Positions 17,401-25,900 are shown, counted from the stretch's first letter. The stretch is DNA of 64,000 nt from Nocardioides lijunqiniae (GCF_015024225.1 NZ_JACJGM010000001.1:399279-463278), one strand, 5' to 3'. A program made the numbers and translations. Notes: generated from the letters alone by a model not told the origin.

Positions 17401-18226
17401 GTTCCGGCAGGTGCGCGCCGGCCACGACGTCCAGGGCTACCCCGGCCTCGTCGACGAGGGGGAGACCGTCGGGCTGGCGGTCGTCGGCTCCGAGGACGAG
17501 CGCGACGCGCGCCACCGGCTCGGCGTCACCCGGCTGCTGTCGCTCACGCTGCCGCGCGTCGACCGCCCGGTCCTCGACGCGCTGTCGAACGCCGACAAGC
17601 TCGGCCTGGCCGGCTCGCCGTACCCCTCGGTCGCCGAGCTGCTCGAGGACTGCCGGCTCGCGGTGCTCCAGGCGGTGGTCGACGAGCGGCCGCCGGTGCG
17701 CGACCAGGCGGCGTACGACGCGCTGGTCGCCGCGGCGCGTCCGGCCCAGGAGCCGGCGCTGCGCGAGGTCGTCGCCGACGTGCTGCGGGTCCTGGAGGCG
17801 TGGCGGACGACCGAGAAGCTGCTCAGCGGTCGCGCCGACATGGCCATGCTGCCGGCGCTGGCGGACATGAAGGGCCAGCTCGAGCGGCTGGTGGGTCGCG
17901 GCTTCGTCCGCGACGCCGGCGTCGCCCAGCTGCGCGCCTACCCGCGCTACCTCGCCGCCCTGCAGTCGCGGCGCGAGCGGCTGTCCCGCGGTGGGGGCGC
18001 GGTCGCGCAGGACCGGCAGCTGATGGACCGGGTCACCGAGCTCCAGGAGGCCTACCTGCACCAGGTGGCCGCGCTGCCCGAGGGCCGTCCGGCAGGCGAG
18101 CGGCTGCGCGAGGTGCGCTGGATGCTGGAGGAGTACCGGGTCTCGCTGTGGGCCCAGCAGCTCGGCACGCCCTACCCGGTCAGCGACAAGCGCCTGCGCA
18201 AGGCACTCGCCTCGACCGCGACGTAG
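14417..18226 (+). CDS. hrpA: ATP-dependent RNA helicase HrpA
   Basis: A 1269-aa DEAH-box helicase. Motifs in order are GETGSGKTTQ at 37-46, DEAHERSLN near 151, ITSATID near 185, LVFLPGEREI, then TNVAETSLTVPG and QRSGRCGR. The helicase-associated and OB-fold regions follow, and the long C-terminal HrpA domain ends VSDKRLRKAL. Length matches the bacterial HrpA family (about 1,280-1,300). The start MTETQLQ is chosen because family homology begins there; 25 further codons upstream would include the family-A repeat. Confidence 0.95.
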   Translation: MTETQLQIVYPAELPVSQRREDIAAAIRDHQVVIVAGETGSGKTTQLPKICLELGRGRGRGGDDPDGKLIGHTQPRRIAARSVAERIAEELGTDLGDLVGYQVRFTDRTSRSSRVKLMTDGILLAELQRDRELRRYDTIIIDEAHERSLNIDFLLGYLKRLLPRRPDLKLIITSATIDVERFAKHFDAPVVEVSGRTYPVEIRYRPLVERPEEDEEGETVVRDQTEAIVEAVRELCAEGPGDILVFLPGEREIRDTADALGDAKLERLGTVEIVPLYSRLSAAEQHRVFSSHSGRRVVLSTNVAETSLTVPGIRYVVDSGVARISRYSVRTKVQRLPIEAISQASANQRSGRCGRVAAGIAIRLYSEEDFESRPEFTEPEILRTNLASVILQMASLGLGEVGRFPFVEPPDKRNVSAGVQLLEELGALSSGKLTKLGRRLARLPIDPRLARMIIEAERLGCVRDVAVIAAALSLQDPRERPAEMRQQADEQHARFKDETSDFLTFLNLWRYLKEQQAQLGSSAFRRLCKREFLNYLRVREWQDFESQLRRVAKEMGIETGPAKDPRSEGMDSDAIHQALLSGLLSHIGILEERDRDNPVRKGARRPMREYVGARGAKFAIFPGSALAKRNPPFLMAGELVETSRLWARQNAAIQPEWAERLGGDLVKRSYSEPHWSKKRAAVMAHEKVSLYGVPLIADRLVNFGKVDPDYSRELFIRHALVYGEWSTHQKFFERNRALLEEVEELEHRLRRRDIVVDEHTLFDFYDARVGRDVVSGAHFDQWWKLKRREDPEYLTFDPEMLRHTTAGDVREEDYPQQWSSEGLTFPISYHFEPGSAQDGLTIDVPVATLNRVAADDFSWNVPGLREELVTALIRSLPKHLRVSVVPAPNTAREFLAAVPAGEEPLLDALERHLRSTRGVVVPRDAWDWAKVPEHLRPTYRVVGDDGREQARGKDLEALKEPLRPQFARAMAEVANDSGLARTGATSWVFGTIEESFRQVRAGHDVQGYPGLVDEGETVGLAVVGSEDERDARHRLGVTRLLSLTLPRVDRPVLDALSNADKLGLAGSPYPSVAELLEDCRLAVLQAVVDERPPVRDQAAYDALVAAARPAQEPALREVVADVLRVLEAWRTTEKLLSGRADMAMLPALADMKGQLERLVGRGFVRDAGVAQLRAYPRYLAALQSRRERLSRGGGAVAQDRQLMDRVTELQEAYLHQVAALPEGRPAGERLREVRWMLEEYRVSLWAQQLGTPYPVSDKRLRKALASTAT

Positions 18227-18236
18227 CCTGGACGCC

Positions 18237-18833
18237 ATGACGAGTCGGCCCCATCACCGTCCGATGCAGCGCGACGTCTCCTACTTCGACGAGATCGTCG
18301 GCGGAGCCGACCCGGCCCTGCTCACCGAGGCCGGCGACCGCGCCGCCGAGCTGCTCGTGCGCGGTGCGCGCGAGAGCGGCGACGACGCCGTGGCCGAGCG
18401 GCTGCTGCGCCTCGCTGACACCGAGGGCATCGAGTCGATCGCCGAGGTGTGGTCGGGCTCCCCGGCCGACTCGCTCGCCGGGTGCCTGTGGCGCCTCTAC
18501 CTCCTGCGCTCCTGGGTCTACGCCGACTCCGCCGGGGTCGCCCGCGAGTTCGAGGCCGGACGAGCCCGCGCCCAGGTCGCCCGGGTGGTGGCCGGCGTCG
18601 CCGACCCGCCGGGCGTCGACGAGCTGCGCACCATGGTCGACGAGGTGCTGCGCGGCATCGCCGGCGGCGACTTCGCCGACGTGCTGTTCCGCGCGGCGGC
18701 CTTCGCCCGGGTGGTCGCGACCGGCCGCGCCATCCTCTCCGAGCCCTCTGACCAGCAGGTCCGCAGGATGCTGCTGCTCGCCGAGCAGCTGGAGGCGGCG
18801 GGTCACACCGAGCTCGTGCGTGGGCTGGCCTGA
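18237..18833 (+). CDS. Conserved actinobacterial helical protein of unknown function
   Basis: A 198-aa protein, Ala/Glu/Leu-rich and predicted almost entirely helical, with no membrane segment, signal or catalytic motif I recognise. It begins MTSRPHHRPMQRDVSYFDEI; the internal ATG at 18264 is an alternative start that keeps the more conserved-looking QRDVSYFDEI. A TAGCCT box 10 nt upstream of the first ATG suggests a leaderless transcript. It follows hrpA by 10 nt. Confidence 0.7.
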   Translation: MTSRPHHRPMQRDVSYFDEIVGGADPALLTEAGDRAAELLVRGARESGDDAVAERLLRLADTEGIESIAEVWSGSPADSLAGCLWRLYLLRSWVYADSAGVAREFEAGRARAQVARVVAGVADPPGVDELRTMVDEVLRGIAGGDFADVLFRAAAFARVVATGRAILSEPSDQQVRRMLLLAEQLEAAGHTELVRGLA

Positions 18834-18838
18834 CCCGC

Positions 18839-18939
18839 TAAAATAGAGTCAGAGTGCGCCGGGTCGTGAAGCCCCGGGTCCCAAAATAAGCCGCTACGAG
18901 CGGCCACGCGCCGTGAGGTGCTCTTGGTCCGGCGCACTC
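18839..18939 (+). ncRNA. Candidate structured RNA or attenuator
   Basis: A -10-like TAAAAT at 18839-18844 is followed 7 nt later by GAGTGCGCCGG (18852-18862), which pairs perfectly with CCGGCGCACTC (18929-18939). The enclosed 66 nt hold GCCGCT-ACG-AGCGGC (18890-18904) and CACG-CGC-CGTG (18905-18915). The helix begins where transcription would start. An 11-codon GTG-to-TAA frame (18854-18889) reads VRRVVKPRVPK. It does not resemble SRP RNA, tmRNA, RNase P RNA or T-box. Confidence 0.5.
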
Positions 18940-19015
18940 GCCTACCTCAGGTCCTCTCGGGCCGACGTGGAGGCGCGCGAAGACCGGCTTGCGGGCCCGC
19001 GCCTAGGCTCGGCGC

Positions 19016-19516
19016 ATGAGTGCCACCCGCCGCCTGCTGGCCGCCCTGCGCCCGATCCTGCGACCGCGCGGGCCGGTGAGCACCACCGTCCCCGCGGAAG
19101 ACCGGGCCGGCGCCGACGGCGGCACCGGTGCCGAGGGGATCGGCTACGCACCCCGCGCCGACGGGCTGCCCGACCCGGGCGAGGTCGTGTGGGCCTGGGT
19201 GCCCTACGAGGAGGACGCGAGCCGGGGCAAGGACCGGCCGGCGCTGCTGATCGGACGGCGTGGCGGGCAGCTGCTGGGTCTGATGCTCACCAGCAAGGAC
19301 CACGACCGCGACGCCCAGGACGAGGCGCGGCACGGCCGGCACTGGATGGACGTCGGGAGCGGCGGCTGGGACCGGGAGGGCCGCCCCAGCGAGGTGCGTC
19401 TCGACCGGCTGCTGGTCCTCGACCCCTCCGCCGTACGCCGCGAGGGCGCGGCCCTGGACCGGCAGGTCTTCGACGCGGTCGTGTCGGCGGCCGCGCGCTT
19501 CCACCCCGGGGCGTGA
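19016..19516 (+). CDS. PemK/MazF-family protein (toxin-like endoribonuclease fold)
   Basis: A 166-aa protein. After a variable N-terminal 55 residues comes PDPGEVVWAWVPYEED, then GKDRPALLIGRRGGQLLGLMLTSKDHD, the beta-barrel core of MazF/PemK proteins with the conserved RPALLI strand. MazF toxins cut mRNA at short motifs. No antitoxin gene lies next to it. In actinobacteria such extended solitary members may not be toxins. A TAGGCT box 6 nt before the ATG implies a leaderless mRNA. Confidence 0.75.
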   Translation: MSATRRLLAALRPILRPRGPVSTTVPAEDRAGADGGTGAEGIGYAPRADGLPDPGEVVWAWVPYEEDASRGKDRPALLIGRRGGQLLGLMLTSKDHDRDAQDEARHGRHWMDVGSGGWDREGRPSEVRLDRLLVLDPSAVRREGAALDRQVFDAVVSAAARFHPGA

Positions 19517-19622
19517 CATATCCGGGCACCGTCGTGGGGTGCTCGCCGGTAGGGTGGCGCCGGCGTGACCCGGCGGCCTCATCCAGGACGGACCGGCTCG
19601 TGGCGCGCGGACAAGGACCCAG

Positions 19623-21023
19623 ATGACGCACGGACTTCGCGGCGCACGACGCCCCCGACTGGCCGCCGTCGCGCTCGCGAGCGTGCTGGCGATGAGCCTG
19701 GGGCTCGCCGGCTGCGACGGCTCGGGCGATCCCGAGCCCAGCCCGGCGCCCACGTCCTCGAAGCCGCCGAAGCCGCCCAAGACCACCGAGCTCACCTTCG
19801 GCGTCTGGGGCGCCAAGGAGGAGGTCGCGGCCTACCAGGACCTCGTCGACACCTACAACGCCGAGACCGAGGGCAGCCGGATCGAGCTGATGACCTGGCC
19901 GACGCACGAGGCGTTCGCCAGCGGCCTGCGCTCCGGCGACCCGACCAAGGTGCCCGACCTCTACCTCGTCTCCCGCGGTGACGTCGCCACGCTGCGCGAG
20001 AAGGAGCTCAACCAGCCGCTGCTGGAGCTGCTCGACGAGCGGGGCGTCGACTACAGCGACGACTACGCCCGCGACGCGCTCCTGTCGTTCTCCGCCGACA
20101 ACGAGCTGCAGTGCATGCCCTACGGCATCTCGCCCATGGTCATGTACTACAACACCAAGCTGATCGACTTCGAGCGGATGCGGGCCCTCGACCTGCCCGC
20201 CCCCGACGACGACCTCCACGAGGGCTGGAACTTCGAGCAGTTCACGGCCGCGGCCAACTTCGCCACGCGACCGCGCCGCGGCACCCGCGGCGTCCACGTC
20301 GACCCGACCCTGCGCGGCCTGGCGCCGTTCATCTACTCCGGCGGCGGCGACCTCTTCGACGACGACGACGACCCCACGTCGCTCGCGCTCTCGGAGGACG
20401 ACTCCCGCGAGGCGCTGACCCGCACCCTGGAGCTGCTGCGCGACGCCTCCGTGACGCTCACCGACGAGCAGCTCAGCCGGGCCAGCGCGCTGGAGTGGTT
20501 CAAGCGCGGCAAGCTCGGCATGATCCCGGGCTTCCGCGAGCTGACGCCCGAGCTGCGTCAGGTGCCGGGGCTGGAGTTCGACGTGATGCCGATGCCCACG
20601 CTCGACGACGACGCCACGATCGGCGACATCACCGGCCTGTGCGTCTCCTCGGAGGCCGCGAGCATCGCCAAGGCGGCCGACTTCCTCGTCTACGTCGTCT
20701 CCCGCGAGTCGACCGCCCGCGTGGCCGCCGAGGGCTACCTCGCGCCGGCCAACCTGCCGGTCGCCGTCTCCGACGACTTCCTGCAGCCCGGCCAGATGCC
20801 GGAGCACGCCGGGGTCTTCACCGAGACCGTGCGGTCCATGGTGGTCCCGCCGCTGCTGGAGGACTGGCCCCAGCTGGAGCGCGCCGTCCGCTCGACGCTG
20901 CGGCTGATGCTCACGACCACCCTGCCCGACATCGAGGCGCTCACGACCCAGATCGACGAGCAGTCGCGCGAGGTGCTCGACCCCGAGCTGCCCTCGGATA
21001 GCCCGAGCCCCAGCGAGGAGTAG
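19623..21023 (+). CDS. ABC transporter solute-binding lipoprotein (family 1, sugar type)
   Basis: A 466-aa precursor with an Arg-rich n-region, a hydrophobic core and a lipobox LAGC (Cys31), so it is exported and lipidated. A Pro/Ser linker follows, then a family-1 binding-protein fold (LTFGVWGAKEEVAAYQDLVDTYNAE, PYGISPMVMYYN). Such proteins usually bind sugars or oligosaccharides and feed an ABC permease. No permease or ATPase gene is adjacent on either side, so its partner is elsewhere. Confidence 0.85.
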   Translation: MTHGLRGARRPRLAAVALASVLAMSLGLAGCDGSGDPEPSPAPTSSKPPKPPKTTELTFGVWGAKEEVAAYQDLVDTYNAETEGSRIELMTWPTHEAFASGLRSGDPTKVPDLYLVSRGDVATLREKELNQPLLELLDERGVDYSDDYARDALLSFSADNELQCMPYGISPMVMYYNTKLIDFERMRALDLPAPDDDLHEGWNFEQFTAAANFATRPRRGTRGVHVDPTLRGLAPFIYSGGGDLFDDDDDPTSLALSEDDSREALTRTLELLRDASVTLTDEQLSRASALEWFKRGKLGMIPGFRELTPELRQVPGLEFDVMPMPTLDDDATIGDITGLCVSSEAASIAKAADFLVYVVSRESTARVAAEGYLAPANLPVAVSDDFLQPGQMPEHAGVFTETVRSMVVPPLLEDWPQLERAVRSTLRLMLTTTLPDIEALTTQIDEQSREVLDPELPSDSPSPSEE

Positions 21024-22370
21024 CTACTCGCCGTCCGCCTCGGCGTCGGTCCGGGCCGTCTCGTCGGGTTGCGGTGCCTCCGCGGCCTCGGTGGCCTCGG
21101 CGGCCTCCCGGTCGGCCTGCAGGATCGCGGTCACGATGACGGGTGCGGCGAGCGCGATCTGCCACCCACGGGCGCCGTAGCCCGACAGCTGGGTGACGAC
21201 CGCGTCGACGAGCTCGTCGCCGCGACGCGTCGCCGGCGGGCTCCACAGGGTGCGGCGCAGGAAGTCGGGGGTGAGGACGTTCTCCACCGGCAGGTGGCGC
21301 TGCTCGGCGAGCTCGGTCATGGCCTCGCGGGCCAGCTGGAGGCGCCGGGCCGCGACCGGGTCCTTCTCGGCCCAGGCGCGCGGCAGCGGGGGGCCGTCGC
21401 CGCGCGGGGCGCGGCTGGGCAGGTCGTCCTCGTCCATCTCGGCCACCTCGCGCAGCGCGGTGGCGAACCGGCTGGCGTAGCGGTCGGCGCCCCGGCCGTG
21501 GAAGCCCTTGGTGGCCAGCAGCGCGGCGCGGTCCTGGGGCATCGCCTGGGCCGCGGCCACGATGGCGGAGTCGGGCACGATCCGGCTGGGGGTGACGTCG
21601 CGCTGCTCGGCGATCGAGTCACGCAGCTCCCACAGGGCGCGCACGGCGCCGAGGGCGCGGCGTCCTCGCACCCGGTGCAGGCCGGAGGTGCGCCGCCAGG
21701 CGTCGACGCGCGTGGGCAGCTCGAAGGTGCGCAGGTAGTCGAACTCCTGGCGCGCCCAGTCGTCCTTGCCGGTCTCGACGAGCTCGGCGGCGATCAGGTC
21801 GCGCAGCTCCACGAGCACCTCGACGTCGAGGGCGGCGTACTCGAGCCAGTCGCGCGGCAACGGCCGGGTCGACCAGTCGACCGCGGAGTGCTCCTTCTTC
21901 ATGCGACGGCCGAGCAGGGTCTCGACCAGCGTGGCCAGGCCGACGCGGGGGTAGCCGAGGAGCCGGCCCGCGAGCTCGGTGTCGAAGAGCGCGGTGGGGT
22001 AGAGGCCGACCTCGTTGAGGCAGGGCAGGTCCTGGGTGGCGGCGTGCAGGATCCACTCGGTGCCCTTCAGGGCCTCCTGGAGCGGGGCCAGCGACTCGAA
22101 GGCGATCGGGTCGACGAGCGCGGTGCCGGCGCCCTCGCGGCGCAGCTGGATGAGGTAGGCGCGGTTGGAGTAGCGGTAGCCGGAGGCCCGCTCGGCGTCG
22201 ATCGCCACCGGGCCGGTGCCGCCGGCGATCGCCTCGCAGACCGCGAGCAGCGCCTCCTCGGTCTCCACGACGTCGGGCAGGCCGTCGCGCAGGGTCAGCA
22301 GCTCGGCGAGCGGCGCGGGCGCGTCGTCCTCCGGCGTCTCGTCCTGCGGCGTCTGGGGTGCCTCGGTCAT
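21024..22370 (-). CDS. rnd: Ribonuclease D family 3'-5' exonuclease with HRDC domain
   Basis: A 448-aa protein. The exonuclease domain shows VAIDAERASGYRYSNRAYLIQL (motif I, DxE), HAATQDLPCLNEVG (motif II) and EYAALDVEVLVELRD (motif III, YxxxD type). An HRDC region follows (LRTFELP...RRALGAVRALWELRDSIAEQRDVTP). RNase D trims tRNA and other stable RNA 3' ends. Its ATG shares one base with the stop of the DUF3000 gene (TGATG), so the two are coupled. The C-terminus is acidic. Confidence 0.9.
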   Translation of the reverse strand: MTEAPQTPQDETPEDDAPAPLAELLTLRDGLPDVVETEEALLAVCEAIAGGTGPVAIDAERASGYRYSNRAYLIQLRREGAGTALVDPIAFESLAPLQEALKGTEWILHAATQDLPCLNEVGLYPTALFDTELAGRLLGYPRVGLATLVETLLGRRMKKEHSAVDWSTRPLPRDWLEYAALDVEVLVELRDLIAAELVETGKDDWARQEFDYLRTFELPTRVDAWRRTSGLHRVRGRRALGAVRALWELRDSIAEQRDVTPSRIVPDSAIVAAAQAMPQDRAALLATKGFHGRGADRYASRFATALREVAEMDEDDLPSRAPRGDGPPLPRAWAEKDPVAARRLQLAREAMTELAEQRHLPVENVLTPDFLRRTLWSPPATRRGDELVDAVVTQLSGYGARGWQIALAAPVIVTAILQADREAAEATEAAEAPQPDETARTDAEADGE

Positions 22371-22999
22371 CAGCGGCCCGAGCCCCGCTGGCCGCGGCGG
22401 CCGGGCATGACCGTCACGCCGTCGGGGACGGGCGGGAGGCCCACCGCGGTGCAGAGCAGCTCGCCCCAGGCCTCGACGTGCGGGCCGACGTCCAGGCCAC
22501 CGCCGGGCGTGGCGGCGAGGGGGGTCCAGGAGGCCCGGATCTCGAGCTGTGCGGCGCCCTCCTCGTCCGACATGCCGCCGAAGCTCTCGGTGGCCACCCG
22601 GGTGACGGTGCCGGAGACGGCGGTGTAGCCGGCGCCGTGGGAGGCCAGCGCCTCGGTGAGCCAGGTCCAGCCGACGTCGGCCAGGAGGGGGTCGGTGATC
22701 ATGTCCAGCTCGATCTCCGCGCGGGCGTAGGCCACGCAGCGGAAGGTGCCGTCCCAGGCGTCGTTGCCGGCCGGGTCGTGGAGCAGGATGATCCGCCCGG
22801 TGCCCACGTCGGTGCCGTCGACGGTGACGTCGGCGGAGAGCGCGGCCGCGTAGGGGGCGATGCGCTGCGGCGCCGGCATCTCCTCGCAGAAGATCTCCGG
22901 GCGCAGCGTGGCGTCGCGCATCGTCGCGACGGCCTCCTGGAACTCCGGAGGGCTCGCGTCTGCTCCGGAGCCCGGACGAGACTCCTGACGGACCACCAT
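22370..22999 (-). CDS. DUF3000 domain protein
   Basis: A 209-aa protein of an actinobacteria-specific family. Recognisable pieces are PPEFQEAVATMRDA, FCEEMPAPQRIAPYAAALSADV and GRIILLHDPAGNDAWDGTFRCVAYARAEIELDM. No catalytic motif is evident. The gene is divergent from hemE and coupled to rnd, the order commonly seen in actinobacteria. Start ATG at 22999 is selected because the open frame upstream runs into hemE and is a shadow. Function unknown. Confidence 0.85.
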   Translation of the reverse strand: MVVRQESRPGSGADASPPEFQEAVATMRDATLRPEIFCEEMPAPQRIAPYAAALSADVTVDGTDVGTGRIILLHDPAGNDAWDGTFRCVAYARAEIELDMITDPLLADVGWTWLTEALASHGAGYTAVSGTVTRVATESFGGMSDEEGAAQLEIRASWTPLAATPGGGLDVGPHVEAWGELLCTAVGLPPVPDGVTVMPGRRGQRGSGR

Positions 23000-23071
23000 G
23001 GGCCCACAGTAAGGCGGGGTGAGTCGAACCCTTGTGCGAACACGCCGGGGCCCACCTGGGAGGCTGGGGTC

Positions 23072-24118
23072 ATGGTCCCGCCCACGCCCCACCCCGGACT
23101 CGCCGACAGCGCCTTCCTCAAGGCCGCGCGTGGCGAGCCCGTGCCCCACACGCCGGTCTGGTTCATGCGTCAGGCCGGCCGCTCGCTGCCGGAGTACCTG
23201 AAGCTGCGCGAGGGCGTCGGGATGCTCGAGTCGTGCATGCGCCCCGAGCTGACCGTGGAGATCACGCTGCAGCCGGTGCGCCGCTACGGCGTCGACGCCG
23301 CGATCTTCTTCTCCGACATCGTCCTGCCGCTCAAGGCCGTCGGCGTCGACCTGGACATCAAGCCGGGCGTCGGCCCGGTCGTCGCGAAGCCGGTCCGCAC
23401 GCTCGAGGACGTCGCGGCGATCCCCGACCTCACCCCCGAGCACGTCCCGTTCATCACCGAGTCGGTGCGGGCGCTGGTGGGCGAGCTCGGCGCCACCCCG
23501 CTGATCGGCTTCGCGGGCGCGCCGTTCACCGTGGCGTCGTACCTCGTGGAGGGCGGTCCGTCGAAGGAGCACGCCAAGACCAAGGCGATGATGTTCGGCG
23601 CCCCCGACGTGTGGGACGCGCTGATGCGCAAGATCGGGCAGATCTCCGCGGCCTACCTGGAGGTCCAGGTCCAGGCCGGGGCGTCCGCGGTGCAGCTGTT
23701 CGACTCGTGGGCCGGGGCGCTCACGCCGGTCGACTACGAGGCGCTCGTGATGCCGCACTCCGCGCGGGTCCTGGCGCGGGCCGGCGAGCTGGGCGTGCCG
23801 CGCATCCACTTCGGCGTCAACACCGCCAGCCTGCTGACGCTGATGGGCGAGGCCGGCGCCGACGTGGTCGGCGTCGACTGGCGCACGCCGCTGGCCTCCG
23901 CCGTACCGCTCGTGGGGGAGCGCAGCGTCCAGGGCAACCTCGACCCGACCCTCGTCTTCGCCCCCACCGAGATGATGACCGCGCGGGCCGCGGACGTGAT
24001 CGAGGCCGGGCGGGCCGCGCGCGGCCACATCTTCAACCTCGGCCACGGCGTCATCCCCTCCACCGACCCCGACCAGCTCAAGAAGCTGACGGAGTTCGTG
24101 CAGTCCTTCCCGCTGTAG
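23072..24118 (+). CDS. hemE: Uroporphyrinogen decarboxylase
   Basis: A 348-aa enzyme that removes four carboxyls from uroporphyrinogen III to give coproporphyrinogen III. Signatures are [15 protein letters not shown] near the start, [22 protein letters not shown], and the C-terminal [11 protein letters not shown] and [10 protein letters not shown]. Length matches the family. It is divergent from the DUF3000 gene. The later haem steps (hemY, hemQ) lie 6-8 kb downstream, separated by unrelated genes. Confidence 0.96.
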   Translation: MVPPTPHPGLADSAFLKAARGEPVPHTPVWFMRQAGRSLPEYLKLREGVGMLESCMRPELTVEITLQPVRRYGVDAAIFFSDIVLPLKAVGVDLDIKPGVGPVVAKPVRTLEDVAAIPDLTPEHVPFITESVRALVGELGATPLIGFAGAPFTVASYLVEGGPSKEHAKTKAMMFGAPDVWDALMRKIGQISAAYLEVQVQAGASAVQLFDSWAGALTPVDYEALVMPHSARVLARAGELGVPRIHFGVNTASLLTLMGEAGADVVGVDWRTPLASAVPLVGERSVQGNLDPTLVFAPTEMMTARAADVIEAGRAARGHIFNLGHGVIPSTDPDQLKKLTEFVQSFPL

Positions 24119-24131
24119 CCGCGAGCCGATC

Positions 24132-24824
24132 GTGGTCGTCACCGAGCAGGACCGGGTCCACCTCGACCTCGTCGCGTCCTGGCTCCGGCTCGAGGACGAG
24201 CCGGAGCGCGCCGACGTGACGCTGCTGTTCGGCGGCTCGCTGCCCGACACGTGGGACGCCGCGGCCGCCGCCGTGCGCGATGGCCTGGCCGGGACGCTCG
24301 TGCTCGTCGGCGGCGTCGGCCACACCACCGACGCGCTTCGCGACGTGCTGCGCCAGCGGGGGCGGGACGTCGACCCCGCCGCCACGGAGGCGGACCTCAT
24401 GGCCGGCTACCTCGCCGACGAGCACGGCCTGGTCGACCTCCTCCTGGAGCGCGAGTCCACCAACTGCGGCGACAACGTCACCCTGGCCCGCGACCTGCTG
24501 GCCCGCCGCGGACTGGAGCCCGAGGTCGTGGCGCTCGTCCAGGACCCGACCATGCAGCGGCGCATGGACGCCGTCACCCGCCACCACTGGCCGGCCGTGC
24601 GTCCCCTCAACCGCCCCGGACCGGACAGCCGCGGCTGGCCCCTCGAGCGCTGGGTGGCGCTCGTGGTCGGCGAGGTGCCTCGTCTGCGCGACGACGCCCA
24701 GGGCTACGGACCTCGAGGATCCGGCTACCACGCCCACGTCGACGTGCCCGCGGACGTCGAGGCCGCCCACGCCGCCCTCCTCGCCGCCCACCCCGACTGG
24801 GGCCGCCCCGCCGTCCTCCGCTGA
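24132..24824 (+). CDS. YdcF/DUF218 family protein
   Basis: A 230-aa soluble protein from a GTG 14 nt past hemE. The DUF218 core is present: [36 protein letters not shown] and [19 protein letters not shown], then [13 protein letters not shown]. The STN(C)GDN motif is the family hallmark. No signal or membrane segment is seen, unlike ElyC/SanA members. Members are linked to envelope precursors or nucleotide-like ligands; the substrate is unknown. Confidence 0.8.
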   Translation: MVVTEQDRVHLDLVASWLRLEDEPERADVTLLFGGSLPDTWDAAAAAVRDGLAGTLVLVGGVGHTTDALRDVLRQRGRDVDPAATEADLMAGYLADEHGLVDLLLERESTNCGDNVTLARDLLARRGLEPEVVALVQDPTMQRRMDAVTRHHWPAVRPLNRPGPDSRGWPLERWVALVVGEVPRLRDDAQGYGPRGSGYHAHVDVPADVEAAHAALLAAHPDWGRPAVLR

Positions 24825-24863
24825 GGGATGCGTCCGGTGTCGGGTGGGTCGGTGGTCGCGGCC

Positions 24864-25055
24864 GGGTCGTGTGCCGCAGGCAGCGCTGGGCCGGGGTCTC
24901 CGGCACACGACCCACATCGGCGTGGTCGAGCGCTCGGGTCGTGTGCCGCAGGCAGCGCTGGGCCGCGGTCTCCGGCACACGACCCACATCGGCGTGGTCG
25001 CGGCCGGGTCGTGTGCCGCAGGCAGCGCTGGGCCGGGGTCTCCGGCACACGACCC
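24864..25055. repeat. Three tandem hairpin repeats between convergent genes
   Basis: Three near-identical units start at 24864, 24936 and 25006 (spacing 72 and 70 bp). Each has the arm GGGTCGTGTGCCG, a 24-nt loop containing CAGCGCTG, and the perfect complement CGGCACACGACCC. Units end at 24913, 24985 and 25055. They fill most of the gap between the YdcF and NYN genes and would act as strong bidirectional terminators or protein-binding sites. No T-run follows any of them. Confidence 0.8.
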
Positions 25056-25104
25056 ACACCCGCGAGTCCCCGGACCGCGGCCCCGGCGCCCCCCGGACCG
25101 GGGG

Positions 25105-25881
25105 TCAGGCCTTCTTGGTCGCGGCCTTGCGCGTCGAGGCCTTCTTCGTCGCGGGCTTCGTGGCGCGCAGCCGGACGCGGGCCTGGCCGGTGGCGGAGAG
25201 GTCGACGTCCAGGTAGTCCTGAGCGCTGAGCAGCGCGCCGAGGCGGGGGGAGCCGTAGTCGCGGGCGTCGAACGAGGGGTTGTTGGCGCTGATGTAGCTG
25301 CCGACCGCGCCGAGGGCGGCCCAGCCGTCCTCGTGGGAGGTGTTGTCGATGGCGGCGACCAGGATCCTGCGCAGGTCGGGGCGACGCGGGGGCGACTCGA
25401 CGTCGGCGTCGGGCTCGTCGGAGGGCTCCTCGTCCTTGGCGTCGGAGGTGAGCAGCTCGAGGTAGATGAAGCGGTCGCAGGCGGCGACCAGGGAGGCGGG
25501 CGTCTTGCGCTCGCCGAGCCCGTAGACGGTCAGGCCGGACTCGCGCAGCCGCGTGGCGAGCCGGGTGAAGTCGCTGTCGCTCGAGACGATCGCGAAGCCG
25601 TCGAGGTGACCGGCGTAGAGCAGGTCCATGGCGTCGATGATCATCGCGGAGTCGGTGGAGTTCTTGCCCGACGTGTTGGCGAACTGCTGCACGGGCTGGA
25701 TCGCGTGCTGGGGCAGGGTGTTCTTCCAGCCGACGAGGTTCTGCGTGGTCCAGTCGCCGTAGGCGCGCTTGACCGTCGGCAGCCCGTAGCGCGCGACCTC
25801 GCGCAGGACGGCCCCCGCGTGCCGGGGGGAGGTGTTGTCGGCGTCGATCAGGACGGCCAGGCGGCTGGTCTCGGAGGGCAT
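25105..25881 (-). CDS. NYN-domain (LabA/DUF88) putative RNase with C-terminal LOTUS/OST-HTH domain
   Basis: A 258-aa protein. The NYN domain has the PIN-like acidic residues in LIDADN (10-16), DSAMIIDAMDLLY and VSSDSDFTRLATRLRE, which would bind metal for RNA cleavage. Residues 185-245 (RPDLRRILVAAIDNTSHEDGWAALGAVGSYI, LGALLSAQDYLDVD) match an OST-HTH/LOTUS RNA-binding domain. The tail is Lys/Ala-rich (KKASTRKAATKK), like a nucleic-acid-binding extension. RNA turnover is the probable role; targets are unknown. Confidence 0.85.
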   Translation of the reverse strand: MPSETSRLAVLIDADNTSPRHAGAVLREVARYGLPTVKRAYGDWTTQNLVGWKNTLPQHAIQPVQQFANTSGKNSTDSAMIIDAMDLLYAGHLDGFAIVSSDSDFTRLATRLRESGLTVYGLGERKTPASLVAACDRFIYLELLTSDAKDEEPSDEPDADVESPPRRPDLRRILVAAIDNTSHEDGWAALGAVGSYISANNPSFDARDYGSPRLGALLSAQDYLDVDLSATGQARVRLRATKPATKKASTRKAATKKA

Positions 25882-25900
25882 CCGCCCATGATGCTGCAGG

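Noticed and set aside
22370..24400. 676-aa minus-strand protein across hemE
   Set aside because: The upstream two thirds are antisense to hemE with His/Arg/Gly-rich composition. Only the DUF3000 part is real.
24864..25055. CRISPR-like array
   Set aside because: There are only three units, the intervals are only 20-22 bp and nearly identical to each other, and no cas genes are present. The units are self-complementary hairpins.
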